Shown here in pieces: positions 52,191-61,855 of a stretch of 64,000 bases of DNA; within the stretch, counting starts at the first letter, position 1; the number at the start of each line of letters is the position of its first letter. The DNA lies in contig JAIDRT010000055.1 of NCBI GenBank assembly GCA_029061605.1, positions 36,377-100,376 of the forward strand, read 5' to 3'. The notes under the pieces were generated by a model that saw only the letters and a program-made list of their open reading frames with translations, did no database searches and was not told the DNA's origin. The DNA comes from Clostridia bacterium (lineage in GTDB: Bacteria > Bacillota > Clostridia > Christensenellales > UBA3700). The translations under genes and the position numbers were made by a program.

Positions 52191-52266
52191 TTTTCCCTCA
52201 CAAAATTATTTTAGTTCTAATATATTGTATTAGGAGCGAGTTACATAAATACCAAGGAGGAAGTCA

Positions 52267-52527
52267 ATGATTTATTCTCTTATTATATTTCGCTCCCGAA
52301 ACGATGCGCTTGCAATGCGTAGTTACTTATCGTCGAGAGGCGTAATAAGCGCGACTGTAAATGCGCCGAGAAGTTTGACGCAGTCTTGCGGACTTGCGCT
52401 CAAAATTCAAAGCGTATCAACGCAGGCTCTCGTCGGCTTGATAAAATCTTGCCCTGCTAAGGTCCGTTGTTCTGTATATCAGGCATTTATGGGACAGGGA
52501 GGCATAAGATATAGTTTGATATTGTGA
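52267..52527 (+). CDS. DUF3343 putative Se/S carrier protein
   Basis: 86 residues, MIYSLIIFRSRNDALAMRSYL...PRSLTQSCGLALKI...KSCPAKVRCSVYQ. It matches DUF3343, a small family proposed to carry selenium or sulfur through the cysteine of SCGLA. AAGGAGG site. Its divergent neighbour is a cysteine desulfurase-like enzyme, which could be the donor. No selD, selA or molybdenum hydroxylase gene is in the window. Confidence 0.85.
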   Translation: MIYSLIIFRSRNDALAMRSYLSSRGVISATVNAPRSLTQSCGLALKIQSVSTQALVGLIKSCPAKVRCSVYQAFMGQGGIRYSLIL

Positions 52528-52558
52528 GAGCCGCATAGGCAAAGTCTCTTAAAACAAC

Positions 52559-52604
52559 GCCTGCCGTCGCTTTTCAGTTGAAAAGTTACGGCGGGCAATT
52601 TTTT
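52559..52604 (+). terminator. Intrinsic terminator after the DUF3343 gene
   Basis: GCC-t-GCCGT...ACGGC-g-GGC with an inner CTTTTC/GAAAAG stem, then TTTTTT. Confidence 0.85.
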
Positions 52605-52639
52605 ATATTGTGACGCATAATGCGTATCTTTCGCTTAAA

Positions 52640-52675
52640 ACGAGTCACTCTGAGCGAAGTTGAAGAGTCTATATT
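52640..52675 (+). repeat. REP-like repeat copy (GTCACTCTGAGCG variant)
   Basis: gtcactctgagcgaagttga then agagtct. Confidence 0.65.
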
Positions 52676-52779
52676 CTCTTTGCGTATTTCATAAATATAC
52701 TGAAAACACTTTACAAAGCATACATCTTGTAATATAATTATTATAATTTATAAATTTTTAGGAGTATATAGTAACTACT

Positions 52780-54096
52780 ATGGTTGTTCCTTTATTAGCG
52801 TCAAGCGCATTGGACCCTTCGCGACTTGTAGGATATTTGGTCGCAATTATCATATTGGTATTTTTGTCAGGATTTTTCTCTTCGACAGAGACGGCTTTTT
52901 CTTCTCTCAACAGAATCAGGCTAAAAAATCTTGTTGCTACGAATAAGAAGAAATACGCCACAGTTTATTTTCTAAGCGAGCATTTTGACGCTCTCATATC
53001 TACCATTTTGATTGGCAACAACATTGTCAATATCACGGCGTCGACGTTGGCTACGATTATGTTTTCCGCATTGATAGTCAACCAAAACGTAGCCGGAGTA
53101 GTATCTACGGCAGTGATTACGGTCGTGGTGCTGATATTTGGAGAAGTTATTCCAAAGACGTTGGCAAAACGCGCTCCCGAGACGTTCGCAAGAGTTACTG
53201 CGCCGTTTATATTGGCGTTATATTACGTGCTATTCCCGCTCGTATGGCTTATGGGCTTGTTGCAAAAACTATTGTTCAAGATATTCAAGAAAAAAGACAA
53301 TGAGAATATCACAGATGAAGAACTCATCACATACGTAGACGAGGCGCAGACTGAAGGCGGTCTTGACGAATACGAAGGCGACCTTATCCGTTCGGCGATA
53401 GAATTTGACAGTATGACTGTCCGTGACGTATTCACTCCGAGAGTTGACGTTGAGGCTGTCTCGATAGACGATTCAATGTCAGAAGTAATGAAAGTCTTTA
53501 AGGAGAGCGGTTATTCTCGTCTTCCGGTATACAAAGACAATATTGACACGATTGTGGGCGTAATCAATCAAAAAGATTTCTACGAGGCGTATATTGACGG
53601 CGCAACCAAGTTTTCCAAGATTATGACCAAGAACGTCATATACGTTCCTGACAGTATGAGAATAAGCGACGTATTGCGCAAGTTGCAAGTGGAAAAGAGA
53701 CACCTTGCGATAGTCGTTGATGAATTTGGCGGAACAATGGGCGTAGTCACGCTTGAGGATATTTTGGAGCAACTCGTAGGCGAGATATATGACGAGAGAG
53801 ACGAGATTGTTGAGCCTTTTGTCAAACTTGCAGACGACAAGTATATCGTGCTTGGCGAAACAAATCTTGAAGAATTCTTTGAGTATTTTGACGTCAACAA
53901 AGACGGAGCGGAATTTGATACCGTCACGTTGAGCGGATATATCGCTTACGCTCTCAACAGGTTGCCGCAAGTGGGCGATATCGTCAACTTTGAAAATCTT
54001 GCGATAACCGTCAAGAAGATGGACAACACCGTCGTAGAAAAAGCCGAAGTTCTCGTCAACGCTGCGGAAGACGACGGCAATAAAGAAGAAAAATAA
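52780..54096 (+). CDS. CNNM/CorC-family membrane protein with CBS domains
   Basis: 438 residues. A DUF21/CNNM membrane domain has helices at about 17-40, 75-100, 108-130 and 145-165, with SGFFSSTETAFSSLNRIRLKNL. A CBS pair follows (about 205-335, with MTVRDVFTPRVDV, GYSRLPVYKDN, HLAIVVDEFGGTMGVVTLEDILE) and a CorC_HlyC domain (about 350-430). The family is tied to magnesium or cobalt transport. An AGGAG site lies about 15 nt before the ATG, longer than usual. ileS follows 36 bp later. Confidence 0.93.
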   Translation: MVVPLLASSALDPSRLVGYLVAIIILVFLSGFFSSTETAFSSLNRIRLKNLVATNKKKYATVYFLSEHFDALISTILIGNNIVNITASTLATIMFSALIVNQNVAGVVSTAVITVVVLIFGEVIPKTLAKRAPETFARVTAPFILALYYVLFPLVWLMGLLQKLLFKIFKKKDNENITDEELITYVDEAQTEGGLDEYEGDLIRSAIEFDSMTVRDVFTPRVDVEAVSIDDSMSEVMKVFKESGYSRLPVYKDNIDTIVGVINQKDFYEAYIDGATKFSKIMTKNVIYVPDSMRISDVLRKLQVEKRHLAIVVDEFGGTMGVVTLEDILEQLVGEIYDERDEIVEPFVKLADDKYIVLGETNLEEFFEYFDVNKDGAEFDTVTLSGYIAYALNRLPQVGDIVNFENLAITVKKMDNTVVEKAEVLVNAAEDDGNKEEK

Positions 54097-54132
54097 TTTT
54101 AGCATATATAGATAGCAAATTTGGAGGCAAAA

Positions 54133-57100
54133 ATGTACAAAAAGGTCGATTCCTCAATGAACTTCTGTCAAAGAGAAAAAGAAGTCATAGAGTTTTGGAA
54201 ACAAAACAAAATCTTTGAAAAAAGTGTGGAAAAGAACAAGGGCAAAGAATCATTCTCGTTTTACGACGGTCCGCCGACGGCAAACGGCAAACCTCATATA
54301 GGTCATATCTTGACTAGAGTAATGAAAGATATTATCCCAAGATACAAGACAATGAAGGGATATTACGTTGCGAGAAAAGCAGGCTGGGATACTCACGGTC
54401 TTCCTGTAGAACTTGAAGTGGAAAAACTTCTTGGCATTGACGGCAAGCCGGAGATAGAGAAATACGGAATCGAGCCTTTTATCAAGAAGTGCAAAGAGAG
54501 CGTTTGGAAATACAAAGGCGAATGGGAAAAGATGTCCGACAGAGTAGGTTATTGGGTGGATATGGACAACCCTTATATTACCTATGACGACAACTATATC
54601 GAATCGGTATGGTGGGCGGTCAAGACCATTGCCGACAAGGGCTTGATATATAAAGGTCACAAGATTGTACCTTACTGCCCAAGATGCGGAACGGCGCTTT
54701 CTTCTCACGAAGTCGCTCAAGGATATAAGGACGTCAAGGAAAAATCAATTTTCGTTAAGTTCAAGAGAAAGAACAATGACGGATACTTCCTTGCTTGGAC
54801 GACCACGCCCTGGACTTTGCCGTCCAACGTGGCTTTGTGTATGAACGGCGAAGAGAACTACGCCGAGATTAAAGCAAACGGCGAGATATACGTGCTTGCA
54901 GAGGCGCTTGTACCCACGCTGTTTGAAGAGTACGAGACGATATCCGTAAAACTCGGTAAGGAATATGAAAGAGAAGAGTATATCCCTCTTTATAATACCA
55001 ACGATACAAAGAACAAGGCTTATTATATTACCAACGACTCTTACGTAACTTTGACTGACGGTACTGGTATCGTACATATCGCTCCCGCTTTTGGCGAAGA
55101 CGACGCAAAGGTCGGCAGAAAATACGACTTGCCATTTGTGCAAATGGTCGACGATAGAGGCAGATTTGTTGATGCGCTCGGCGAGTGGAAAGGCATCTTT
55201 GTCAAGGACGGCGACAAACTCGTCATCAAAGACTTGGCGGAGAGAGGTTTGCTCTTCAAAGAACTTTTGTTTGAGCACAGTTATCCTTTCTGCTGGAGAT
55301 GTGACACGCCGCTTTTGTATTACGCAAGATCCAGTTGGTTTATCAAAATGACAGAGGTCAGAGACAAACTTCTCAAGAATAATGCTACAGTCAATTGGAT
55401 GCCGCCCGCAATAGGCGCAGGCCGTATGGGCAACTTCCTCGAAAACGTCATTGACTGGGGCGTGTCAAGAGAGAGATATTGGGGAACTCCGCTCCCAATT
55501 TGGGTATGTCCCGATTGCGGAGAAATCAAAGTAGTAGGCAGCAGAGCAGAACTGAGAGAACTTGGCGGGCTCAAAGAAGATATCGAACTTCACAAGCCGT
55601 ATATCGACAGAGTTACTTTCAAGTGCAAGTGCGGCGGCGAGATGAAACGTACTCCCGAAGTTATGGACTGTTGGTTTGACAGCGGAAGTATGCCGTTTGC
55701 TCAACTTCACTATCCATTTGAGAATAAAGAAGTATTTGAAGAGCAATTTCCTGCCAACTTCATAAGCGAGGCGGTAGACCAGACGAGAGGTTGGTTCTAT
55801 ACGTTGCTTGCAATATCCACGCTTTTGTTTGACAAAGCGCCGTTCAAGAATTGTATCGTGCTTGGTCACGTCAATGACAAGAACGGTATCAAGATGTCTA
55901 AGCACAAAGGCAACGTCGTAGACCCTTGGTCAGTGCTTGACGTGCAGGGCGCAGACGCCGTCAGATGGTATTTCTATTCTTCGTCGGCTCCGTGGTTGCC
56001 GTCGAGATTTGCCGCAGAAAACGTGTCGGAATGTCAACGCAAGTTTATGGGCACGCTGTGGAATACCTATTCTTTCTTCGTGCTATACGCCAATATTGAC
56101 AAGTACGACCCAAGCAAGTATTCGCTCAAGGATTGCAAGTTGTCGCATATGGACAAGTGGGTACTCTCCAAACTCAACACTTTGGTAGACAAGGTAGACA
56201 AGTATCTTGACGCATACAAAATCACAGAGAGCGCAAGAGATATCGCAGAATTTGTAGACGAACTTTCCAATTGGTACGTCCGCAGAGGCAGAGAGAGATA
56301 TTGGGCAAGCGATATGACTGACGACAAGGTAGCGGCTTATACCACTTTGTATACGGTATTGGTTACGCTTGCAAAGACAGTAGCGCCATTCACGCCGTTT
56401 ATGGCAGAGAATATATATCAAAATCTTGTGGCAGGTTTCTTTAAGGACGCTCCCGAGAGCGTACATCTTTGCGAATTCCCTGTGGCAGATATGTCTATGG
56501 TCGACAGCGACCTTGAAAACGATATGCAATTCGTACTTGACGCTGTTCAACTTGGCAGAGCGGCAAGAAACAAGGCTAATATCAAGAACCGTCAACCTCT
56601 TTCCGAAGTGTATATACTCACGGAGAAGACTGTCAGCGATATAAATATACTTGACCTTGTTGCAGACGAACTCAACGTGGGCAAGTGTATGATAGTCAAA
56701 GATAAGTCAAAGTTTATGACCTACGAACTCAAGCCTCAACTCAAGACGCTTGGACCTAAGTATGGCAAGCAACTTGGCGGAATACGTCAATTCCTTTCGA
56801 CCTGCAACAATGCAAGCGAGATAGTCGACTGCGTAAACGGCGGAGGAGTATACAAGTTTGAAGTGGACGGCGTGAGCGTAGAACTTTGCAAAGACGATTT
56901 GCTCATCACGCCTGTAAATAAGAGCGGTTACGCATTGGAGAGCGATTTGGCAATGACCGTAGTACTTGACACCAATCTTACGCAAGAACTTATCAATGCC
57001 GGTATCGCAAGGGAACTTACTTCCAAGATACAGACTATGAGAAAAGAGGCGGGCTTTGAAGTCGTAGACCATATCAAGATTGGATACAAGGGCGCAGGCA

Positions 57101-57243
57101 AGTGCGTGGAAGTGCTCAAGGCAGACAAGAGCATTTGCGACGGAGTGCTTTGCGACGCTCTTACTGAAGGCTTGTTTGACGGCTACTCCAAAGAACTCGA
57201 TATCAACGGCGAAAGCGTGACTATCGTCGTAGCGAAGGTATAA
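54133..57243 (+). CDS. ileS: Isoleucyl-tRNA synthetase, type 2
   Basis: 1036-residue class I synthetase. Signature GKPHIGHIL near residue 56, CP1 editing domain with the WTTTPWTLPSN segment, KMSKHKGN near 596-603 and the anticodon-binding helical domain. The length and the KMSKHKGN form fit the eukaryote-like IleRS2 clade, whose members are often poorly inhibited by mupirocin, though the canonical HIGH motif is kept. The C-terminal zinc finger of type 1 was not seen. A TTG at 54121 overlaps the GGAGG site, so the ATG at 54133 is chosen. Confidence 0.96.
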   Translation: MYKKVDSSMNFCQREKEVIEFWKQNKIFEKSVEKNKGKESFSFYDGPPTANGKPHIGHILTRVMKDIIPRYKTMKGYYVARKAGWDTHGLPVELEVEKLLGIDGKPEIEKYGIEPFIKKCKESVWKYKGEWEKMSDRVGYWVDMDNPYITYDDNYIESVWWAVKTIADKGLIYKGHKIVPYCPRCGTALSSHEVAQGYKDVKEKSIFVKFKRKNNDGYFLAWTTTPWTLPSNVALCMNGEENYAEIKANGEIYVLAEALVPTLFEEYETISVKLGKEYEREEYIPLYNTNDTKNKAYYITNDSYVTLTDGTGIVHIAPAFGEDDAKVGRKYDLPFVQMVDDRGRFVDALGEWKGIFVKDGDKLVIKDLAERGLLFKELLFEHSYPFCWRCDTPLLYYARSSWFIKMTEVRDKLLKNNATVNWMPPAIGAGRMGNFLENVIDWGVSRERYWGTPLPIWVCPDCGEIKVVGSRAELRELGGLKEDIELHKPYIDRVTFKCKCGGEMKRTPEVMDCWFDSGSMPFAQLHYPFENKEVFEEQFPANFISEAVDQTRGWFYTLLAISTLLFDKAPFKNCIVLGHVNDKNGIKMSKHKGNVVDPWSVLDVQGADAVRWYFYSSSAPWLPSRFAAENVSECQRKFMGTLWNTYSFFVLYANIDKYDPSKYSLKDCKLSHMDKWVLSKLNTLVDKVDKYLDAYKITESARDIAEFVDELSNWYVRRGRERYWASDMTDDKVAAYTTLYTVLVTLAKTVAPFTPFMAENIYQNLVAGFFKDAPESVHLCEFPVADMSMVDSDLENDMQFVLDAVQLGRAARNKANIKNRQPLSEVYILTEKTVSDINILDLVADELNVGKCMIVKDKSKFMTYELKPQLKTLGPKYGKQLGGIRQFLSTCNNASEIVDCVNGGGVYKFEVDGVSVELCKDDLLITPVNKSGYALESDLAMTVVLDTNLTQELINAGIARELTSKIQTMRKEAGFEVVDHIKIGYKGAGKCVEVLKADKSICDGVLCDALTEGLFDGYSKELDINGESVTIVVAKV

Positions 57244-57245
57244 TA

Positions 57246-58112
57246 ATGATAAAAGTTGCCACCGATTGGAAAGATTATCAAATAATTGCGACAGGCGACG
57301 GTCAGAAGTTGGAGAAGTGGGGCAACCTCGTTCTGCTTAGACCCGACCCGCAGATTATTTGGAAGAGCGATACGCCTTTAGACAAGCATAAGGCTATCAA
57401 TGCCAAATATATTCGTTCCAATCAAGGCGGCGGCAGATGGGAATATAAAGGCAACGTCCCCGACAATTTTACCATTGAGCGCAAAGGACTTAAATTTTCG
57501 CTCAAACTTATGGGCTTTAAGCACACAGGACTTTTCCCTGAGCAAGCCGTAAACTGGGATATTATGCAGAAGTTGATATCAGGCAGCGGACGGCAGATAA
57601 AAGTGCTCAATCTCTTTGCATATACAGGCGGAGCGACAGTAGCGTGCGCCAAAGCAGGAGCGCAGGTCACTCACGTAGACGCAGCAAAAGCAATGGTGGA
57701 CAGAGCCAAGACGAATGCTAACTTGAGCGGTGTGCCGAGCGATAGAATACGCTATATCGTTGACGATTGCAACAAGTTTATCGCAAGAGAGATAAGACGC
57801 GGCAACAAATACGATGCGATTATAATGGACCCACCGTCATACGGAAGAGGCGCAAACGGCGAAGTATGGAAACTCGAAGACTGCATTTTCGACCTTGTCA
57901 AAGAGTGCGTAAAAGTGTTGTCTGACAAGCCGTTGTTCTTTCTTATCAATTCTTATACTACGGGACTTCAACCGCAAGTCATTGACAATCTTTTGAGAAT
58001 TTGTCTCAAAGATTTTGACGGCGAGAGCGAGGCGTATGAAGTGGGATTGCCGACGCAAGAGGGGCTGGTGTTGCCCTGTGGATGTAGCGGTTTATGGTGT
58101 TCTAAAAGTTAA
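57246..58112 (+). CDS. SAM-dependent RNA methyltransferase (RlmI-like)
   Basis: 288 residues. SAM-binding motif I VLNLFAYTGGATVACAKAG near residue 119, motif II HVDAAKAMVDRAKTNA and catalytic-loop MDPPSYGRG. This is the class I fold of the RlmI/RlmK group that methylates rRNA, but the N-terminal PUA domain is missing. The ATG lies 3 bp after the ileS stop with a weak GAAGG site, so it is read with ileS. Confidence 0.88.
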   Translation: MIKVATDWKDYQIIATGDGQKLEKWGNLVLLRPDPQIIWKSDTPLDKHKAINAKYIRSNQGGGRWEYKGNVPDNFTIERKGLKFSLKLMGFKHTGLFPEQAVNWDIMQKLISGSGRQIKVLNLFAYTGGATVACAKAGAQVTHVDAAKAMVDRAKTNANLSGVPSDRIRYIVDDCNKFIAREIRRGNKYDAIIMDPPSYGRGANGEVWKLEDCIFDLVKECVKVLSDKPLFFLINSYTTGLQPQVIDNLLRICLKDFDGESEAYEVGLPTQEGLVLPCGCSGLWCSKS

Positions 58113-58275
58113 TGTCACTTCGAGCGAAGTCGAGAAGTCTCAACAGTATAATAATCGGATTAGATCTCTCCACTGCGGTCGAGATGACATAAAAAATTGT
58201 CAATGTAACAATATAAATACAATTAGGGATATACTACAATGTCATTTCGACCGAAGTGGAGAAATCTCAATAATA
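58112..58275. repeat. REP-like cluster
   Basis: A forward copy (gtcacttcgagcgaagtcga, 58113 on) faces an inverted copy (tctctccactgcggtcgaga, about 58166-58185). A third forward copy (gtcatttcgaccgaagtgg) starts at 58241. Confidence 0.8.
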
Positions 58276-58311
58276 TAACTTATCCCACAGGATAACAACG
58301 ACAGAGGAGTT

Positions 58312-59121
58312 ATGGAATTTACATACAAAGATTTAGCAGTAATATATGAAGACAATCACGTAATCGTGGTGGTCAAGCCTTGCAATATTCCGTCGCAGGC
58401 GGACAGTTCTGGCGACAAGGATATGTTGACAATCGTCAAAGAGTATCTCATTGACAAATACAACAAAGAAGGCGACGCATACGTCGGCTTGATACACAGA
58501 CTTGACAGACCCACAGGCGGCGTAATGGTATTTGCCAAGACTTCAAAGGCAGCGGCGAGACTGTCTGAAGAGATAAAGAGCGGAGAATTTGAGAAGAAGT
58601 ATCTTTGCGTATGTTGCGGAGTTCCCAAACAACGCAACGGTCAACTCAAGCACTATTTGAAGAAAAATCAAGCCAAGAATATTGTTCAAATTGTTCCGCA
58701 AGCGACTGACGGCGCAAAACTTGCTTTGCTTGACTATACCTTTTTGCAAGAAGTCAAGGGCTTTTCGCTCTTCAAGATCGCATTGCATACAGGACGCTCG
58801 CATCAAATCAGAGTACAAATGGCGTCTTTAGGCTTGCCGCTCTTTGGCGACAGTAAGTATGGCGCATTGCCTGCGACATTCAAGCATAATCTTGGATTGT
58901 GGGCGACTGAAGTCAAGTTTGTGCATCCCACGACGAAGGAGACTATGACTTTTATCGTGCATCCGCCAAAAGACGAAGTGCCTTGGAGAGCGTATGACGT
59001 TCCAAGACTTCTCAATGTGGGTATTGCCTCAAATCCTTATGACGACCTTGCCAATTTCAACGTCTTGCAAGATAGATCTAAGACTTTGATAAAAGAAGAG
59101 AATAAGCCTAATAAAAAATAG
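58312..59121 (+). CDS. RluA-family pseudouridine synthase
   Basis: 269 residues. Catalytic Asp65 in HRLDRPTGG, preceded by VVKPCNIPSQ and followed by TGRSHQIRVQMASLGLPLFGDSKYG. There is no S4 domain, so it is of the short RluA/YlyB-like type acting on rRNA or tRNA. The exact target is unknown. AGAGGAG site. Confidence 0.94.
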   Translation: MEFTYKDLAVIYEDNHVIVVVKPCNIPSQADSSGDKDMLTIVKEYLIDKYNKEGDAYVGLIHRLDRPTGGVMVFAKTSKAAARLSEEIKSGEFEKKYLCVCCGVPKQRNGQLKHYLKKNQAKNIVQIVPQATDGAKLALLDYTFLQEVKGFSLFKIALHTGRSHQIRVQMASLGLPLFGDSKYGALPATFKHNLGLWATEVKFVHPTTKETMTFIVHPPKDEVPWRAYDVPRLLNVGIASNPYDDLANFNVLQDRSKTLIKEENKPNKK

Positions 59122-59165
59122 TATAATAATATATATAATATAAAATATATATAAATATAATTAAG

Positions 59166-59195
59166 AGAGTAATTCGCGCGAATTACTCTTTTTTA
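59166..59195 (+). terminator. Intrinsic terminator after the RluA gene
   Basis: A perfect 24-bp palindrome (AGAGTAATTCGC and its complement) followed by TTTTT. Confidence 0.88.
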
Positions 59196-59302
59196 GTTAA
59201 TAAATAATAATGAATAAATAATATATAATAGTGTCGGATAATTTATCCATTTCTATTATTTTTTCTCTATTACATATTATCTATTATATTGCCACGCAGT
59301 GG

Positions 59303-60526
59303 CTAAAACGCCCAATTGCCGTCTTTGAAGATTTGAATTTTTCTGCCGTCTTTGGTTTCGCCGACTATGTCAAGAGTAGAGTCGCCGATCATAAAGTCTA
59401 CGTGTATCATACTTGTGTTTACGCCCATTTTATCAAAATCTTCTTGGGTGTATTTGTCAAAGTCTTTTATGCAATTGGAAAAACCTCTGCCGAGAGCCAA
59501 ATGGCAACTAGCGTTTTCGTCAAAGAGCGTGTTGTAAAAGAGTATTCCGCTGTTGTTGATAGGGGAGTCATACGGCACTAAGGCGCATTCTCCAAGCATC
59601 TTTGCGCCGTCGTCCATAGATACCATTTGACGGAGCAGTTCTTCGTTCTTTTCGGCGTGTACTTCGCTGACTTTGCCGCCCTCAAACTTTACGTAGAAAT
59701 TCTCTATCAAAGCGCCTTGATAGGATAGCGGTTTTGTGGAGTAAACTATTCCTTCCGCCGCTCCCGCTTTTGGCGTTGTGAATACTTCTTCGCTTGGGAT
59801 ATTGGGATTGAATTCTATACCTTGCAGGCTCTTCTCGCTACCTGCCAAGAAGTTGGCGTTTTCAAGCAGTTCTACTCTCAAATTCGTGCCGTTACTTGCT
59901 GAATATTGAAGATATTTGAGACCTAAAGAATTGAGATAGTCGCACTTGGCGTGCAGATCTTTGTTGTGCTTGTTCCAGTTTTCAATTGGCGTGGATTGCG
60001 CTCTTGAGGTATATAAGATGGCTTCCCACAACTTTTCTACTGCCTTTGCAGGACTTTCGCCAGGGAAGACTTTCTTTGCCCAATCTCTGCCTGCTACGGC
60101 GGCGATACACCATTGATACTTGTTGTCCATAGCGTCGATATAAGGCTTGCGTATTGCGTATTTTGCAATGCGTTCATTTGCCAATTTATCTTGGCGGGCG
60201 TATTTCATACCGTCTGGGTCGTCAGAATCAAGATAAATTCTTGCAGGCAATACCTCGGCTTGATATTTCATTTTTTCAATTTGCCAATTGGGCATCTCGT
60301 TGAGAGCCTCTTGCGTCATATACTTGGAATCCAGCACCGTCAATTTGTCGCAGACCCAATCTACGACGACTTTTTTTGCTCCCAGAGCGTAGCACTCTTT
60401 TACAAGCATTTCTACAAAATTGGGTTGGTCAAGACTTGCCGTAATCCACACTTCTTGACCTTTTTGGATATTCACGCCTTTTTGCGCGATAAGTTTTGCA
60501 TATTCTCTCAATATCTTTGCTTTCAT
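59303..60526 (-). CDS. M29-family (thermophilic-type) aminopeptidase
   Basis: 407 residues from the ATG at 60526. An in-frame ATG at 60538 overlaps the GGAG ribosome site and is less likely. The metal ligands of family M29 (AmpS/AmpT) are visible: Glu in PSEEVFTTP, Glu in LGECALVPY, His in ASCHLALG and His/Asp in MIHVDFMIG. A cytoplasmic dimeric metallopeptidase that removes N-terminal residues from peptides. Stands alone on the reverse strand. Confidence 0.94.
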   Translation of the reverse strand: MKAKILREYAKLIAQKGVNIQKGQEVWITASLDQPNFVEMLVKECYALGAKKVVVDWVCDKLTVLDSKYMTQEALNEMPNWQIEKMKYQAEVLPARIYLDSDDPDGMKYARQDKLANERIAKYAIRKPYIDAMDNKYQWCIAAVAGRDWAKKVFPGESPAKAVEKLWEAILYTSRAQSTPIENWNKHNKDLHAKCDYLNSLGLKYLQYSASNGTNLRVELLENANFLAGSEKSLQGIEFNPNIPSEEVFTTPKAGAAEGIVYSTKPLSYQGALIENFYVKFEGGKVSEVHAEKNEELLRQMVSMDDGAKMLGECALVPYDSPINNSGILFYNTLFDENASCHLALGRGFSNCIKDFDKYTQEDFDKMGVNTSMIHVDFMIGDSTLDIVGETKDGRKIQIFKDGNWAF

Positions 60527-60703
60527 TGTTGTCTCCATATATTATTATATATAATATTTATTATCAATATATAAATAATTATATCTTTAAAAGCGCATAG
60601 TGTCAAATATCAAAAAATCATTAATCTTTGAAAATTACTTATTTTGGCAAGTCGCAAGAGCATAATTCCACAATTGTTGAATACAATACCTAATGAGGAA
60701 AAT

Positions 60704-61417
60704 ATGTGGCAGAGTAATATTTTAATTAGTAGTGATTTCAATAAAGACAACGCATTGAAAAAGGGCTTGGAGCGTGTAGAAGGTTTGTATTTTGCAGAAG
60801 GCGGAGATGAAGATTGGATAAGTTTTGACGTGGCGGCAAAAGACTTTGAAAAGGACAGATGCGAGAGCGCCGTAAAGGAGATTATTTGCGACGTAATTCT
60901 CAATAATATTAAGTTGAAGTTTATTCTCTCGTCCATAGGCAGGAGAAAGATAGATTCGTCGCTTTGCGCGCTTATCTCGTCTATGCTTTATTACGACAAC
61001 GACAAAGAACACGATTATGTGCTCAAACAAATATCCAATCTCAAGAATTATTGCATTGACGGTATCGTCAACTTCCGCCTTCGCCAAATCGTTGAGGAGT
61101 GGCAAGAACTTGGCAATATCCTTTCTTCTACACTTGCCAAAGGATATGGAGAAAAAGAAATTTATTCGCTTGCGCTCTATATGCTGGGTGACAGGGAGAA
61201 GACAAGTTTGTTTATCGCAGACAGCAAAGAGATTCTTATCACCAACGTTTCGCAAGGCGGACTTGTCAAAGTGCCTGAGATATATCAAGACAAGTCGCAT
61301 AATATCATCAATGCGATAGTCAAGTACGGCGCAAGCGAAGTGGTCATTGAGCGAGGAAACGCAGATAAAGAGTTGCTCAACGCTTTGAGAAACTTGGTTG
61401 ACGTGAAAATTTTGTAA
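60704..61417 (+). CDS. ytxC: Sporulation-associated protein YtxC
   Basis: 237 residues. FRLRQIVEEWQELGNILSSTLA-type helical core and the C-terminal IYQDKSHNIINAIVKYGASEVVIERG are as expected for the YtxC family, found only in spore formers. In Bacillus ytxC lies just before thrS, as here. The ATG at 60704 has a GAGG site; the frame is open back to a TTG at 60644 without one. The molecular role is unknown. Confidence 0.85.
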   Translation: MWQSNILISSDFNKDNALKKGLERVEGLYFAEGGDEDWISFDVAAKDFEKDRCESAVKEIICDVILNNIKLKFILSSIGRRKIDSSLCALISSMLYYDNDKEHDYVLKQISNLKNYCIDGIVNFRLRQIVEEWQELGNILSSTLAKGYGEKEIYSLALYMLGDREKTSLFIADSKEILITNVSQGGLVKVPEIYQDKSHNIINAIVKYGASEVVIERGNADKELLNALRNLVDVKIL

Positions 61418-61524
61418 ACAATTTGTTGTATATCGCATTTTGAAAAAACAAAAAAATATACAATATGTTGTGGAATTGACGTTTTTGAGAGATTTTTCCA
61501 TCAAAAATTTGCCTCAAAATTGTG

Positions 61525-61553
61525 TTGACAACAAAAAAATGCGATATTATAAT
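61525..61553 (+). promoter_or_regulatory. Consensus sigma-A promoter of the thrS T-box transcript
   Basis: TTGACA (61525-61530), 17-nt spacer, TATAAT (61548-61553). Confidence 0.92.
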
Positions 61554-61559
61554 ATATTT

Positions 61560-61787
61560 ACAAATTTATTGTAACGCAAGTATTTGCGTACCTGAAGACA
61601 CGTGATTTATAGGAAATCGTCACAGAGAGCGCCCGAGGCTGAGAGAGGCGTACGAGGATATAAGTTATACCGCTTGAGGAAAAACACGTCAGCCATACGA
61701 ATTGGCGCAAAGAAGCGACGGCTAATGCCGTAATTAAGGTGGAACCGCGAGTAATCGTCCTTAAGTCAAACGACTTGAGGATTTTTT
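61560..61787 (+). ncRNA. T-box riboswitch upstream of thrS
   Basis: Leader of about 300 nt between promoter and thrS. Stem I holds the AGAGAG...GGCTGAGAG region. The T-box sequence AAGGTGGAACCGCG (61736-61749) binds the uncharged tRNA end. It is followed by the terminator TCCTTAAGTC aaac GACTTGAGGA plus TTTTTT (61758-61787). ACC at 61669-61671 may be the threonine specifier codon. Uncharged tRNA-Thr should switch thrS on. Confidence 0.92.
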
Positions 61788-61855
61788 ATTTGCAATACAA
61801 ACGTATTGATAAACGTAGTATATAAAATAAGATATATTAAGATAGAGGTGTGAAT

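Noticed and set aside
59231..59581. Forward frame over the end of the M29 aminopeptidase gene
   Set aside because: Antisense shadow with no ribosome site; the reverse-strand gene has all metal ligands.
60644..60703. TTG start for ytxC
   Set aside because: No ribosome site; the ATG at 60704 has one at proper distance.
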